DNA from: Fennellomyces sp. T-0311
Lineage: Eukaryota; Mucoromycota; Mucoromycetes; Mucorales; Lichtheimiaceae
Length of the DNA stretch: 64,000 bases
Assembly: GCA_025266875.1 (NCBI GenBank)
Contig: JALLLT010000035.1
Location: 310,001-374,000, forward strand
Direction of reading: 5' to 3'
Shown: one piece after another, positions 1 to 14,642 of the stretch
How positions within the stretch are numbered: the first letter of the stretch is position 1
Layout: each line of letters starts with the position of its first letter
Notes under the pieces: generated by a model
What the model saw: only the letters and a program-made list of their open reading frames with translations
The model's database searches: none
Told to the model about the DNA's origin: nothing
Made by a program: the position numbers and the translations under genes

Positions 1-1038
1 TCATTCTTATACGCACTTTCATCACCCGCTCGTGGATCCCAGAGCTTATATAAACGATGGCGACGGGCTTTCCTACCTTTGCACTACAACGTATAGGAAC
101 AATGTCGATTAGCTTATACAACTCCTGACGCAACATCAAAGCACGCTGGAACTGTTATCCTTGTACTACTATTTTCCCGAATTCAATCTGGCTGCAGTAA
201 CGCTGTCACTCGATCTACCACGGCTGCGTACGCTAAAGCTGTACCAATCCGTATTCAGTGCTAGCACAATTGTCGCATTGCTTAACCGTTGTCCTGTTCT
301 CAAAAACCTCAGCTTAAACTGCAACAGTTGTCTTTGACTGCCGATGCGCTTGGATCCTTGCGCCAAATGCGCGCATTACGCTCCTTTTGCTGTCAAGGCA
401 TTGATTTTGACGACCAAGTTTCCTTGATGAATGTGCTTGCGCTATTTTCTGCCTTGGAAAGACTCGCGCTGAGTCGAACGCGTATACCTATCCATCCTGA
501 TGGCGACTATAACCACCACATTCACCTGAAGCGTCTTGAATTGCAATCAATTATCTGGAAACTAGAAGATGGTGGGTCAGGAGTGACGACACTCAACGAG
601 GCCTTACGATGTTTGACAAGTGGCCCGCACATGGAAACATTACAGCTAGTCGGCTTATCAGAGCTCAGTCGCACGTCGCTGTATGCAATTGGCTCTATAC
701 ACAGCCTGAAAAATCTTGACATACAATGGGCACCATTTTCGCATGACGATGCGCAGTGTCAGTTCTTTTTTAAATTGCTCCTTGGAACAGCCGTCGAAAA
801 GTTGGTTCTACGCAATGTTGGTCTCCTAACTGATCCAGCGCTGGAAGCTTTGGCTGCATTGGCGTTACTCAAGTCACTTTCAATAAAGGGTTTGGGGGAT
901 ACTGTTCCTATCAACAAAAATGGACTTCCGATACTATTACGGAAAGGCTTGAATTTGATGGATATCTGGCTGGAAGGGATTATTGCGGTTAAACATGGCG
1001 AAGGTAATCTCATCAACTGTAACCAGATCATCGAGTAG
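1..1038 (+). pseudogene. F-box/LRR-type protein gene, frameshifted relic
   Basis: The reading moves between frames. Frame 1 (1-93) reads an F-box-like stretch containing a YKRWRRAFLPL motif and ends at a TAG at 91. Frame 2 (113-334) reads leucine-rich repeats (LPRLRTLKLY, CPVLKNLSL) and ends at TGA. Frame 1 resumes from about 289 to a TAG at 1036, with further repeats such as LKRLELQSI and LKNLDIQW. No GT..AG pair of normal intron length joins the segments, so at least two frameshifts are inferred and the copy is probably dead. The 5' end lies outside the window or is lost. LRR spacing is visible; the F-box itself is only suggested by the basic/tryptophan stretch. F-box/LRR proteins are substrate adaptors of SCF ubiquitin ligases and form large fast-decaying families in these fungi (family knowledge). 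Confidence 0.6.
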
Positions 1039-1583
1039 ATACAGCAGCAGACACCAGGACACAAGGCAGTTTGTGCTGGGCCAGGACGTTGGAAGGTTGG
1101 AACAGTCGTCAAGCTGAGTGATATGACGCTGAATAAATTATCCATTCAACGTGTATATTATTAGGATACTTTAACTATTTTGTAATGAAAGCAAAACTAT
1201 AAAACCTCGTGTAAGAATTAAAGTTGTGGATTCCTCAGGGAAACTCTTAAACAACCATTTCAAACAAACAGTATATTCTGGTAGGTAACTATTTATGTCA
1301 TATAGTTAATCGAGTCCTGACATTACGTATTGCTTGTCGAAGGCATGAGAATTTCTAAAGCAATGTATACTGACATTGACCCCAATCCTTCTACGCATGT
1401 CTCAGATCACATATATATGGCAGGTATTATACATCTTCAATTTTGATACAAGCGTTACTTTGGTTAGATAGTAATAAATTGTAGTCGTTATATATGTATT
1501 GTTTCGTGTTGCAGACAATGAAATGTCCTTGATATTCTCCTTACACGACTTTCCAGCAATTCGGGACGTTGCGTATTGCTCTA

Positions 1584-1745
1584 CAGTAACCGCTTTATAT
1601 AACGGTACCATGGTGCAGCCCAAACTTTATCGTTATATCAAAGTATCGTTATTTAAAATGGGATTTGGCAGTGGTTACCGTTTTGGTGCATTGTAAATGG
1701 TATTGTTATATCGAATTATCGTTATATAAAATATCATTATATGAA
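1584..1745. repeat. two tandem pogo/Tigger-like terminal sequences
   Basis: Two diverged direct copies lie side by side, about 1584-1661 and 1669-1745. Each begins CAGT followed by an ACCG, then GGTGCA, then repeated ATCGTTATAT-type motifs ending in TTTAAAAT or ATAAAAT. Alternating 'TATCGTTATAT' repeats next to a CAGT terminus resemble the ends of pogo/Tigger elements of the Tc1-mariner superfamily. That assignment is by look only. No transposase reading frame is recognisable nearby. Confidence 0.35.
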
Positions 1746-2539
1746 GCCATCACTGTATTGAAATCTTTGCATATGTGTTGGATCAAGCGTTGAAAAGTGA
1801 CGTATACAGTTCGTTCCGTTTCCCGATCGTATCCTTTGAGAGTAACTTTCTGCCATTGTCGGTTATGAAGATGCCGGTCCGAGTACTTTGATATTCGGTG
1901 ATCCGGTCGCATTCTTCAACACCTTTGTGCCGTAGCTCTGTATTGGTTTCAAGGAAAGGACATGGCCTAATAATGCTGGCTTACGGATGACCCAGACACC
2001 ACCATCATATCAAATACGCATACATGTCACGCAGGCTTAAACTGGAGCACTGCTTAGACATATTAGATAACTTTATGGTGACCCTACGGTCGGAATCTCC
2101 AGGTGGGCAATGGACAAATCGTTACCTTTTGCTTATAGTTGAGAGTGTATGGATCTTTAAAGAAGCATGTAGTTCTGGAAGCGGTCGTAGGGAAAGCAGA
2201 AAGAGCAAGAAGGGTTCTGGTGCGCCACACCGCATAACTTTATCAGCCCAAAATCATAAACTGAAAGTTGTTCGAGTTTTCATTGAAGCTCACACAAAAT
2301 GAATAGCCACCTTGAGTGCATTGAATACATGCAGCACTTCATACGATCGCTACGTCCGTGTCGCGTAGCAACCTTTAATATTCCATCAAGTTTGTAAAAA
2401 TCAAGCTAAAAGTATGTCAAGCGCCAAGATGGTGTCGAACAAGATCAAATCACAGCAGCCTTGCACAATGATGGCATTAACGGCGGACCAGAAATGAAGA
2501 ACTCCCAAGTGGTTATGGGATACATGGACACGTTCAAGT

Positions 2540-2653
2540 TACAAACAAAAAAAGGCAGTTTATTAGAATACAAAGGCTACAAACAAAAAACCGGTACATT
2601 ATTAAAATACAAAAGTTACATCCAAAAAAAAGGTACTCTATTAGAATAAAAAA
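2540..2653. repeat. three-copy 38-39 bp tandem repeat
   Basis: Three imperfect head-to-tail units start at 2540, 2578 and 2617. Each has the pattern TACAAACAAAAAA, then a G-rich turn, TTATTAGAATA, CAAA. The period is 38 then 39 bp. Read in one frame it gives a lysine/tyrosine-rich peptide that stops at the end of the third unit, but a 39-bp period is a multiple of three by chance in any minisatellite, so this is treated as a non-coding repeat. Confidence 0.6.
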
Positions 2654-2789
2654 GATGCTCCTCAGAAATATAACACATCATTCAGCAACCAAGGCTTCAT
2701 GGATAGTGTAGTGCGTTCATCATTGTCACATCAGCAAAGGCAATTCAGTTGAGGCAACCACCGATTGGGCCAGACAACGGCCGCATAAA

Positions 2790-3260
2790 GCGACCCACAC
2801 TCTATTCCCTCGGGATCTGTCGAGGCCAGGACATCCTCCAAAGCCACCAAGAACTGATCTGGGCAGGTGTGGCAGGCAACTTGACCCTCGCCGAAACAAG
2901 AGCTCCTTCGCCACTGCCGACTACCTTCGTCAAGTTTGGCCTTCAAGCCCAGTCCTTTGCGAACTTGCATTTCGGCAGGGAGGCAAATCAGCTCAGGCAT
3001 CTACCAATGTTGCAATGAAGCAAGTGAGCATCCGCAACGGCGTCTGTCACCCCATCGGAATTTGTCAAGGCCAAGGACAGCCCTCAAAGACACCAAAAAC
3101 TGAACCAGGCGGGGTATTATACTCGCCGCATAGCGGCTTAACCGCTCATGAGATCATGGAGGCTCCATCGCCACTAGCTACCCCTTCGTCAGAAAAAGAA
3201 CCTCTCAAGCCTGGTCCTCCAATGCAAGTTTGAATGAAAGAACCGGGAACGGAGGCAGGC
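2790..3260. repeat. diverged ~250 bp tandem duplication, GC-richer than surroundings
   Basis: Two related blocks are visible. The first (about 2790-2990) and second (about 3035-3240) share the order CCGCA, GTCGAGGCCAGGAC (second copy GTCAAGGCCAAGGAC), CTCCAAAG/CTCAAAG, AGAACTGA/AAAACTGA, GGCTCC-TCGCCACT, CTACC, CTTCGTCA, CTTGCATTT/ATGCAAGTTTG. The spacing of matching words is 245-260 bp. Many differences are C-to-T or G-to-A transitions at CpG sites. No coding function is evident; it may be part of an old repeat family. Confidence 0.5.
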
Positions 3261-4863
3261 GCTGCGCAACTTATTTCTAGGGCGACGTCAGCGGTGGCGT
3301 CCGCATGTCTGAGCTTTTCACATGAATTCTCACCGCATAAGGTAACTTGGGCGATCCTGCAGCGGGCCAAGTAAAATAATAAGATGCGCTGGGGTAGAGT
3401 CAGTCTATCCATACGACTCAAAACATGCGGTGACGGCCAATGAAGTGATCGCCTGGATAGCGACCTATACATCCAATATCATTGAACGCTGGAACTTCCT
3501 TAGGATCGACGCTTGAGACCATTCTTTTCGCGACAACTCCAACTTGCCATGGGTTCTGAACGCATGATCAAAACAAACCGGATTAAAACAAAAATGGAGA
3601 TCTAATCAAGACGAAAACTATGACGAGCGCCTTTATCCGTAAGGATTGAACGGTATCTGTGTATATCAAGCGAAGAATGGCTACCGAGCATTTAGAGCTC
3701 ATAATAGTAGATGGACATCCTCCATCGCAAAGTCTGTTGAAAGAAATAAATCACTCGATTCGCAAATCGCTTTGTGAATAGAACTAAAAAGTGTAGAGAA
3801 CATATAAAGGGGACAGCACAGCTTGGATAAAAAGGGAATGCTTTACTCGCCATCCTTGAGCATAATAGCAATGTATACATTTTGACTCTATGCGGTCCTT
3901 GTGTTGACACCCGCGAGGTGCAAATGTCAGGCTGAAGGTTGTGCTGACGATTTGTTGCACTGCTCGCTACAGAAACATGACAGAAGTACAACCACTGCAT
4001 TTCGTGGAAGAGGCCGACTAGGCAATCCTACATCCCTTCACAACTGAAAAGCACAAGTGGGCAAATCTGTATGTGCTGGATGCACTGTGCCATTTCGCGC
4101 TAAAGACATCAAGATGAAGGGATTTGTCGCGTGTTTGCTGCACAAGTTCAAGTTGTCCAAATTTAGTCAAGGCTTTTCAAGACGACCATCCACATCGATC
4201 TTGTACTCATAAGCGGAAATGCTCAAGCCTGTTCGTTGTCTGTCATCATGTGCATATTGTCGGTCCATACTGGATCTTTATGCATGTCTCTCGAGTCAAG
4301 TATCCTGTGCGTAGCTGACCAAGGAGAGTTCTGCTGCATTGGTAAGTGTATATTGTTGATATTACGTTACTGGTTTGCTTGTTTCACCCCATCGTCATCT
4401 GCTGGCCAAGGCTCATGTGCGTGGTTGGGAGCAGTGGACGGGTGGAAGAAAAAGTATTAAGGCATTGACCTGAATGATATGGGATCCCGTGGACATGGTT
4501 TCCAAGGTGGATCAACGAGGGACTGCTCCCTCACTGAGGTCACAGGTTGTGCAATAATAAGGCTATGTATTTCCATTAACGTATGCTAGGGCGGTTGAGC
4601 TAGCGTATGTATGCCGGTACTCATTTCCTTCTGTCGCTTTAGCACTGCATACTACTCTTTTATGTAACTTTTTCTGGTGGCAGGTAAACAAAAGCAGGTG
4701 AACCGTTCTGTGGATGAGGGTCCTTGCTGTCGAAAGGGGGAAGCAGACCAACGTCATCCGAATATATATACTGTAGTATCCGCGGCTATAGGGCTGCGGT
4801 TGTTCATTAATTGCATATCCAGCCATAACTGCGTGGCAGTTTGGGTTCGCTAGCTCTTGTAGG

Positions 4864-5007
4864 CGCCAGTTGTACCGGCGGCAAGTGCAACGCGACCTGC
4901 ATGAGGACACGCACTTGTCTCATTTGGGCCATCCTAAGGTTCCACCGGGACAGGCATTCTTAAAAGAGTTTCCGACAAAGAACAGTAGCCGCACAAGGCA
5001 CATCTAA
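4864..5007 (+). mobile_element. possible Ty3/gypsy integrase scrap (H2C2-like)
   Basis: Frame from 4864 reads RQLYRR, then a histidine-bearing stretch DLHEDTHLSHLGHPKV, stopping at TAA 5005. The order LYRR...LH..(T)H.....GHP resembles the zinc-binding H2C2 module at the N terminus of retroelement integrases. It is only about 48 codons, has no Cys pair and no polymerase or LTR around it. This is at best a degraded fragment and could be chance. Confidence 0.2.
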
Positions 5008-5278
5008 GCCATGGAATGTCTCTTATAAACACAAACATAAACGAACTAAACCATGACAACGGGCACGAAGTATAGGATGAATGTTGTTCCCAATAAAAAA
5101 AAAGTAAGTGTATTTCCGCATACAAACAAATGAAAAAGGAGGAAACTGTTCTCTACAGTGGTGTGTATCTTTTTTGCAGCAACAAGATGATACATATTTG
5201 GAGGTTTTACACAATATGCAAGAGGGGAAAGAGAGTAAGAGTAATTATGAAGAGAGTAAAAAAAGAGAAAGAAGCTTT

Positions 5279-6743
5279 TTAAGACTGCTTGCACTCGGGA
5301 GCATTTTCACCCTTGGTGGTTGGCTAAACGTTGATCCATGCGTTAGTTCATCAACATCTCTGCGAGTCATAAAGTAATAATACTTACGGCAGCGTCATCA
5401 TCATCATCGTCATCGTCACTTTCGTCGTCGTCATCCTCCTCATCGTCCTCATCATCATAAAAGTCGTCTTCAAAGTCATCGTCGCCCTCGAAATCTTCGT
5501 ATTCCAAGGCCTTGCCGGTGAAGTAGTCGACGGCATGAGGAATGATCTTATCCTTAAACTCCTCGCCCATCTCGTAATCAGCCTCCAACTTGGCATCCAA
5601 ACCCTCGGCCTCCTCCTCATCCAACTCCTCGTTCTCGCTGGGGAAGACCGGTGGGCTGAAGAACGTGAAGAAGGTATCTGCGGGCACGGTACGCTTGACC
5701 ACGCGCGTCTTGTTGGTACCCTTGTGGCGCTGCTTCTTGGTTTCGACAGTGACGGTCAAGTCCTTGCCCTCCTTCCAGTTGATCTTGGCACCGTCGGCGT
5801 GATCATAGACAAAGTCGCCGCCCTGAGCATGCTCCTGATAATAGTACGTCTTAACGAGCGACTTGTCGGTGAAGTATTCGTTCTCGGAAAACACAAACTC
5901 GAGCTTGAAGCCTGGCTTGTCCATGTACGACATGCGAACATCCGTCAAGTGCTTCAAGGCATCTTCGTCGGTGTCGGTGATGCTTTCGCCGATTTGAGGA
6001 TGGTTCTTCAAGGCCGTCAGCCAGAACTCGGGAATACCCTTGACATCGGATTCATCCTCGTCCTTTTGCTGTGCTGGTTGTGCTGCCGCCTGCTCACCTT
6101 CTTCTTCATCCACCTTTTTGCCAGCCTCCACCTCGGCGTCCGTGGGCTCGTATTGGCCAGTAACAACCTCGGCACGCTTGGCATACAATGGCTTGTACAA
6201 CTCCAAGTACTTCTTTTCCAACGCCAATACTTCTTCTTGGAACTTGCCCTCCAATTCGGCGTGCTGCGATTGAAGGTACTTTAAGCCGTTGATCCGGCGC
6301 TTGACCGGCTCCGGAAGCGACTCAATGTAGCCCGACGATTGGCCAACCAGCGAACCGAGCTTGCCTTGAAGCATGCTGATCAGGGCAGGGTTGCCGGTGA
6401 AAGCACCAGCCAAAGCGTTGGACTTGCCAGCGGCACCTTTGTTGCAGTCTGTCAGTATACATTTATCTCTCCCTCCCTCCTTCTGTCCATTTTTTCGAAG
6501 GTGCAGCACGAATCTTACCAGGTGTAGTAATGGTCTCCATGTCTTCGGAAATGGTAGATACGTTGGGACGATAAGTGGAAGTAATGGGTGCTGGGTTAAT
6601 GGGTGTGTTCTGTGGTGTGGGTGCTGTGGATTGCTCCAATTTGCTGTTCTTTATATCAACGTTGGAAGCTAAGCGATGGGTTGGGTAAGCCACGGACGAC
6701 CAAGGCCAGCGATGCCACTTGATTTACCTGATTGCTGATCCAT
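5279..6743 (-). CDS. NAP1: nucleosome assembly protein NAP1
   Basis: Histone H2A-H2B chaperone of the NAP/SET family that shuttles between nucleus and cytoplasm. Exons are 6743-6728, 6668-6519, 6436-5388 and 5323-5279, giving 419 residues, close to yeast and human NAP1. The start peptide is MDQQSASNVDIK. The central NAP fold is recognisable by IPEFWLTALKNHP, GFKLEFVFSENEYF, KTYYY and the FFSPP segment. An aspartate/glutamate-rich tail follows, and the last exon supplies the PECKQS end typical of the family, which fixes the 64-bp last intron. The second intron has two in-frame acceptors 12 nt apart (before 6448 or 6436), which would add four residues. The gene heads a run of minus-strand core genes; identification is firm, the small first exon slightly less so. 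Confidence 0.95.
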
Positions 6744-7100
6744 AAGAAGAGGAAGAGAAAAAAAGAACGGGGATAAGCGACCAAAAAAAAAAATTTGATG
6801 CTTGGGGCTGAGAGGCAAAAGACTGTCGCTGAGTGTTGGATTAAAAAATGTGACTTCCCCAACCTATCGATTAACACACAACCAACGGCTACTTTTTGTT
6901 TTCAAGTAGCAGAAAATGAACACCCAACGTACGCAGGTCGCGCTAAACGATTTGAAAAAGAAGAAAGAGCTTTTGCTTTAAAAGAAACACTTTGGCTTTT
7001 TTTTTTTATCTTTTTTTTAAAAAAAAAAGTTATTTTGCGCGTAACCAATATTTGGGGTTAAGCGGTTGTCCCCAAGATTTTGACACTTTCAAAACAGCGC

Positions 7101-8841
7101 TTACTCAAAGTCGTCGGCTCCATGATCAAACAGATAATTCGCTGCCAACTCTGCAAACACACATATTTAGTATTCCGAATCGTTTATCCGTGACATTTGT
7201 ATATATATGTATACCTTCATTTTTATCGCATGCGAAATATGCTTCGATAGCCTGTGCCCGGTCAAAGCCTAGACCTTCCAACTATTTTAAAATTGAGTTT
7301 CAAGTTTCTTTGTTTCTTCATTTATATATATATATATAAAACTTACTCGATCAATGGCTTCCTTCTCTTCTTGCGTCACCTATTGCCATGGTTATATACT
7401 TTTGATGTTACCAGCAATTTGTTGTCATCGCTACCTGAATCACTTGAGACCCGGGCGGAACTCCTCCACCCTCTTCGTCATCAGCGCCTTCCATCAACAC
7501 TTGGAAAAAACTCTGTGGATCGGCATTAATCTGTCGGAGCAACTCGGGGTTGGATGCTCCCAACTGCTGCAGAATCGGCTGTAACATGGCCGGATTGCTT
7601 TGAACCAGTTGTCGTAGTTGTTGGAAGTGAGGAGTGTTGCGCAGCTGTGAGAAATCAACTCCACCACTGCTTGGTTGTTCTCGTTGCTGTTGTTGCGCTT
7701 GTTGAGCAGCAGTGAAAAGGTTTTGGTGTTGTTGTTGCTGTTGTTGTCCTAATTCATTCTATAAGCAAATCCCCATTATCCTTATACAATAAACTAATTT
7801 ACCAGCGCTAGGTGAAGTGGGAGCTGGAGCACCAGTCGTAGCTGGTTGTTGTTGCTGTTGTTGTTGTTGAGGAGATTCTGGTTGAGCTGGGGTATTGTCT
7901 TCAGCAAGAATGTGTTCAGGAATACCCTATAGAAAGCCGTTTTAAGTTTTCACACGCTCTTCAAATATATAGCGCTGCTTACATTGAACAAGTACTCCAC
8001 TGCGCGATCGGGATTGTTGAAACTAGCTCGTAAAGCACGCTTGATCTGTTCTCGCTCGAATCCCATCTCCATCATATTCTGGATCACACTCTCGTATTGC
8101 TCTCCTGTCACTAGAATGTCCGGTCAATACATTTTGCTTTTTATAAACAAGAACAGAAAAAAAATTACCCAATTGGTTGTTGGTATCACGTTCAGAGGTA
8201 GCGGCAGCGGGTGCGGGTGCGGCAGGAGTGGTATCCGTAGTAGTAGTAGCAGTAGTAGTAGGTGTTGTAGTAACTGGAGGTGTGGTCGTAGTAGGCGCTG
8301 GCTTTTCAGGTACGGGTTCTTTCTTGGGCGCAGCAGCAGCAGCAGCAGACGACGACGATGATCCAGCCTTGGGCTACAAAAGCAAGTTATTACGCAATCG
8401 CTTACATAAAAAAAACTTCAATATGTACCTTGGAAACCATCAACACCAAGAAATCCTTCTCACCAATGTTGTACTCTTCGACCTTTTTGTCATCAACCAA
8501 GATCTTGCCTACACACCGCACACGCACGAGTGTAAATAAATAAATAAACCCGATCAATTGTGTTATTCCAATTCACCTGAAAAGATAAGTTTTTGTTGAG
8601 CAACCGCATGTCCTTGTAATTGTTCAATCTTTTCCTTCAACGAAAGCACCTAAATTGATTCTAATGCGTGAGTAATGCAGTGGGTTTTCGATGCGTCAGC
8701 TTACCGTTTCGCTTCCATCGACATCTAATTTAAATTGCTTCTGCTGAAGCGTTTTCACAGTTAATTGCTAAAGAAAAAACCGGAATTAGCGTATGGCTCT
8801 TTGTGATAGAGTAAGTAACATGTTGATACCATGGCCACCAT
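7101..8841 (-). CDS. RAD23: UV excision repair / proteasome shuttle protein RAD23
   Basis: Ubiquitin receptor that delivers ubiquitylated proteins to the proteasome and partners the XPC/Rad4 damage sensor. Exons: 8841(or 8832)-8830, 8767-8705, 8649-8577, 8508-8429, 8373-8169, 8110-7983, 7926-7803, 7748-7435, 7379-7347, 7281-7215, 7150-7101. This gives 379 residues from the inner ATG. Domains in order: N-terminal ubiquitin-like domain ([12 protein letters not shown]...IFSGKIL...VLMVSK, 1-73), a Ser/Ala/Thr/Pro linker, UBA1 ([15 protein letters not shown], about 144-184), a glutamine-rich linker, the XPC-binding STI1-like segment ([16 protein letters not shown], about 255-310) and UBA2 ([15 protein letters not shown], to the end at DDFE). 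Every junction keeps phase. The first coding exon is only ATG, or MVAM if the ATG at 8841 is used. Confidence 0.95.
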
Positions 8842-9720
8842 GGGTTTAAGAAAGTGCGAGACAAAAAGCAAGAGAGCAACGCCACCGCAAACCTCTTACG
8901 CATTGTTCGATCAAAGCGCGCGGTCAACGTCACATGATGCGGCGATTGCTATTGGCCCAAGTATGAAGCATTAGATACATAAACATTTGGCTTTATGCTT
9001 CCTCCCATATACACATCAATACGTTATGTGCCCGAGCATTCTATCCCTTGATCCCCTTTCTTTGTTCTTTGCAAATACACTAAATGTCGTCACTGTATGA
9101 AAAACGACGGTGGCGCTACCGAATGTATGATGACATCAACGTTTATCACAGAGACAAAATAATTAAACCAGATAGCTGACTTTGGCCAATAAAAAAGCTG
9201 GCTGCATAAAAGTCGACGCGATTGAAGGCACGCATTGATATATACATGTTGGCACGGTTCACGTGCGTCACCCGAACTTTGACCTATGAAATCTGACATC
9301 TTCTTGGCTTTCCATATGCCAAAGTTAATGACAAATCAATGAATTTCCCATGGCATGCAATTCATATGAAAAGCGTCTGCGCGCATGTCTCTGTTGTTTC
9401 CAAGGATGTATGATTTTCCAGAGGTACGCTTTGCATGATAATCGCATGCTTTTATAAATAAAGTTTTGATCTGAACAATTTTTTCGCACGAGACGGAGAT
9501 CTACATGTGCCACGCTTCTTTCAATTTCCCGGAAAAATATGTTTCCAAAGCGACCGGTGCGCGTTTCCGATCAAAATCCCGGATTGAAAAACAATATACC
9601 GAGATCATGCACACACTGATCCGATGTCAAGTATACGAACGAGATTTTGCGATTGGAAAAAGAAAAACAAGAATTTTATTATAATATACAGTTTCATTAT
9701 TACAAGAGAAAAAGAGGCGT
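8842..9720. other. spacer between RAD23 5' end and ACH1 3' end
   Basis: About 880 bp with no gene. It should contain the RAD23 promoter near 8850-9050 and the ACH1 polyadenylation region near 9660-9720 (AATAAA-like AT-rich tracts on the minus strand). Short open frames here have no recognisable homology. Confidence 0.6.
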
Positions 9721-11540
<1,820 letters not shown>

Positions 11541-11612
11541 TTTTTTTCCCAGATAGAAGAAGAAGAAGAGAGAGAGAGAATGATAAAGAGTTTTTCGCGA
11601 TGATGGGAGGGG

Positions 11613-11621
11613 TTTTATATA
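11613..11621 (-). promoter_or_regulatory. TATA box of ACH1
   Basis: TATATAAAA on the minus strand, 73-81 bp upstream of the ACH1 start codon, the usual place for a fungal TATA element. The following leader is purine-rich on the plus strand (GAAGAAGAAGAGAGAGAGAG), that is, pyrimidine-rich in the transcript. Confidence 0.5.
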
Positions 11622-11756
11622 GGAAAAGACATTTCCCAAATTTTTGGCAGGGGATTCGTCGTGAAAACTAACAACCGAAGCATTCCGACTTCATCCAATA
11701 AAACACTGTTTGTTTATTAATCGCACAGGCATTTTAGGTAAGTAAAAAAAAAAAGC

Positions 11757-13193
<1,437 letters not shown>

Positions 13194-13550
13194 TGCGGGC
13201 TGAGTCAATTCAAAACGTTGAGCAAAAGAGAGAAAAAGGAACAAGAGTCAAAAGAAACAGTTTAGATCATCATACTACCAGGCGGACTTTTTCAAATGTT
13301 GCACACATGTACATAAAGCACCGGTGCGCGCGCGCGCGCCATATCATTTGTTTATTCGCTGAACCAAACAGCACAAAAAGAGTAGTTCTTTCGGCACCCC
13401 TTTGGTTTCACTTTTTTCGCGACCAAGGAAAAGAAAAACAGACGCAAGAGTCAGAAAAAAAAAGAACAAGAGGGAGAAAAGGTTCGGGTATTCGGGCCAA
13501 TGCAATGACTTCTACAAAGAAAGTTCGGAGCGGTTGTGCAACGGATTTAT
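13194..13550. other. spacer between kinase and M28 gene
   Basis: About 360 bp holding the kinase promoter and the 3' end of the upstream gene. It contains a (CG)6 run near 13327-13340 (GCGCGCGCGCGC) and AG-rich tracts. No gene seen. Confidence 0.6.
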
Positions 13551-14053
13551 TCATAGCGATAGTTCAAGGTACTCGAGTACAAAGCCACGAAACAAGGTTG
13601 CTAGGTTACGCACTGTAGGAGGATCAATACAGTCGGCATTGTCGCGTTCGTCATGCCAGACGGAAGGAAACGGATGAGGAATGACGTGAAGGATATTGAC
13701 ACCTCGATGAAGGAAAGGAACATGATCATCTCCGAGTTGTTTGCCTTGGTATTTCATGTATGAGTTTGGATTAAAAATAGATCGCAACTCTCGATCGTCC
13801 TTTGTCGATTGCGTCTCCAACAGCTCTAGTTGGAAAAGACGCGATTCCAGATTGACTAGTGAACTGTACAGTGAGCTGGTTTCGCGATAATAGTCTGGAA
13901 TCGTCGGATTGGGAGTGCCCAACAGATCCAACAGCACCAATACATCCACACCAGTCAACTCGGTCTCGTGATGAATCGTATGGACAGCTGGTTCCACGTA
14001 GGTCGATTCCCATTTTTCGGCGAGATGGCTTTTTCAATCCATCCATTCAGTCA

Positions 14054-14092
<39 letters not shown>

Positions 14093-14642
14093 CTTACCGT
14101 GCACCATAGATCGAATCGGTACTGGTCCATTTCACAAACGCCTCCTCGCCATCGAAAAACACCATTTGCAACGTGACGCTATCGTTCTTGAGCACATTGT
14201 TGAGAGTTTCTGCAATATCCAAAAGGATTCCACAAGGCACAGCCGAGTCGGTCGCACCGATAAATTCAAAGTCGGCGTAGTATTTCGAATCATAGTGTGC
14301 CGCTAGTACCAGCCGTCGTGACGCATTCGGATTGAATGTTGCAATCACATTGACAAACTCTTTGTCTCCCATGGGTGTCTTGTCTTTGAATGCATCCTGT
14401 TCCACCTGCCAACCCAAGTTTTGGAAATGGTCTACAATGTGTTTTCGAACCAGTGCGTTTTCGGGGGTGCCAGCAACCCGTGGAACCAACAGTGGCTTGA
14501 GTCGGCTGCCGTCAACTTGAAATTCCTCCAAGGGGCTGAGGGCTGCCATGTGTTGCAATGCATCGTCCGAAAGTTGTTTGTAGGCTCGAACGCCAAGCAG
14601 AAATATGCAAAAACAGCACCATAACCGCAAGGCTGAGTTCAT
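13551..14642 (-). CDS. glutaminyl-peptide cyclotransferase-like M28 family enzyme
   Basis: Two exons, 14642-14098 and 14028-13551, give 340 residues. An N-terminal hydrophobic signal segment (LWCCFCIFLLGVRA) suggests secretion or a Golgi/ER location. The fold is the M28 zinc hydrolase type: metal ligands H116 and D132 are in LAAHYDSK and GATDSAVPC, the paired glutamates E166-E167 in FFDGEEAF, and later come DLLG and a HPFPSVWH segment. DSIYGARHLAEKW and the single-zinc motif pattern fit glutaminyl cyclases, which convert N-terminal Gln to pyroglutamate, better than aminopeptidases. The intron is dominated by a CT microsatellite. Glutaminyl cyclase versus aminopeptidase activity cannot be settled from sequence alone. 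Confidence 0.88.
14054..14090. repeat. (CT)n microsatellite within the M28 gene intron
   Basis: About 37 bp of nearly perfect CT repeats on the plus strand (AG in the transcript) inside the only intron of the M28 gene, ending just before the donor site read on the minus strand. Confidence 0.8.

Larger units (their letters stand above)
1039..5278. other. 4.2 kb gene-free stretch with repeat debris
   Basis: No gene model could be supported here. The open frames are short, unrelated to known families and lack splice continuity. The stretch holds the separately listed pogo-like direct repeats (1584-1745), a 38-39 bp tandem repeat (2540-2653), a diverged ~250 bp tandem repeat (about 2790-3260) and a possible retroelement integrase scrap (4864-5007). 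The remainder is AT-rich spacer, including the 3' flank of NAP1. Confidence 0.6.

Noticed and set aside
2024..2302. 92-codon plus-strand frame with a basic RRESRKSKKG segment
   Set aside because: Single short frame in repeat debris; no domain and no paralogue in the window.
5535..6284. 249-codon open frame on the plus strand
   Set aside because: It is antisense to NAP1, leucine/valine-rich as expected from the complement of an acidic/lysine-rich coding exon, and matches no family.
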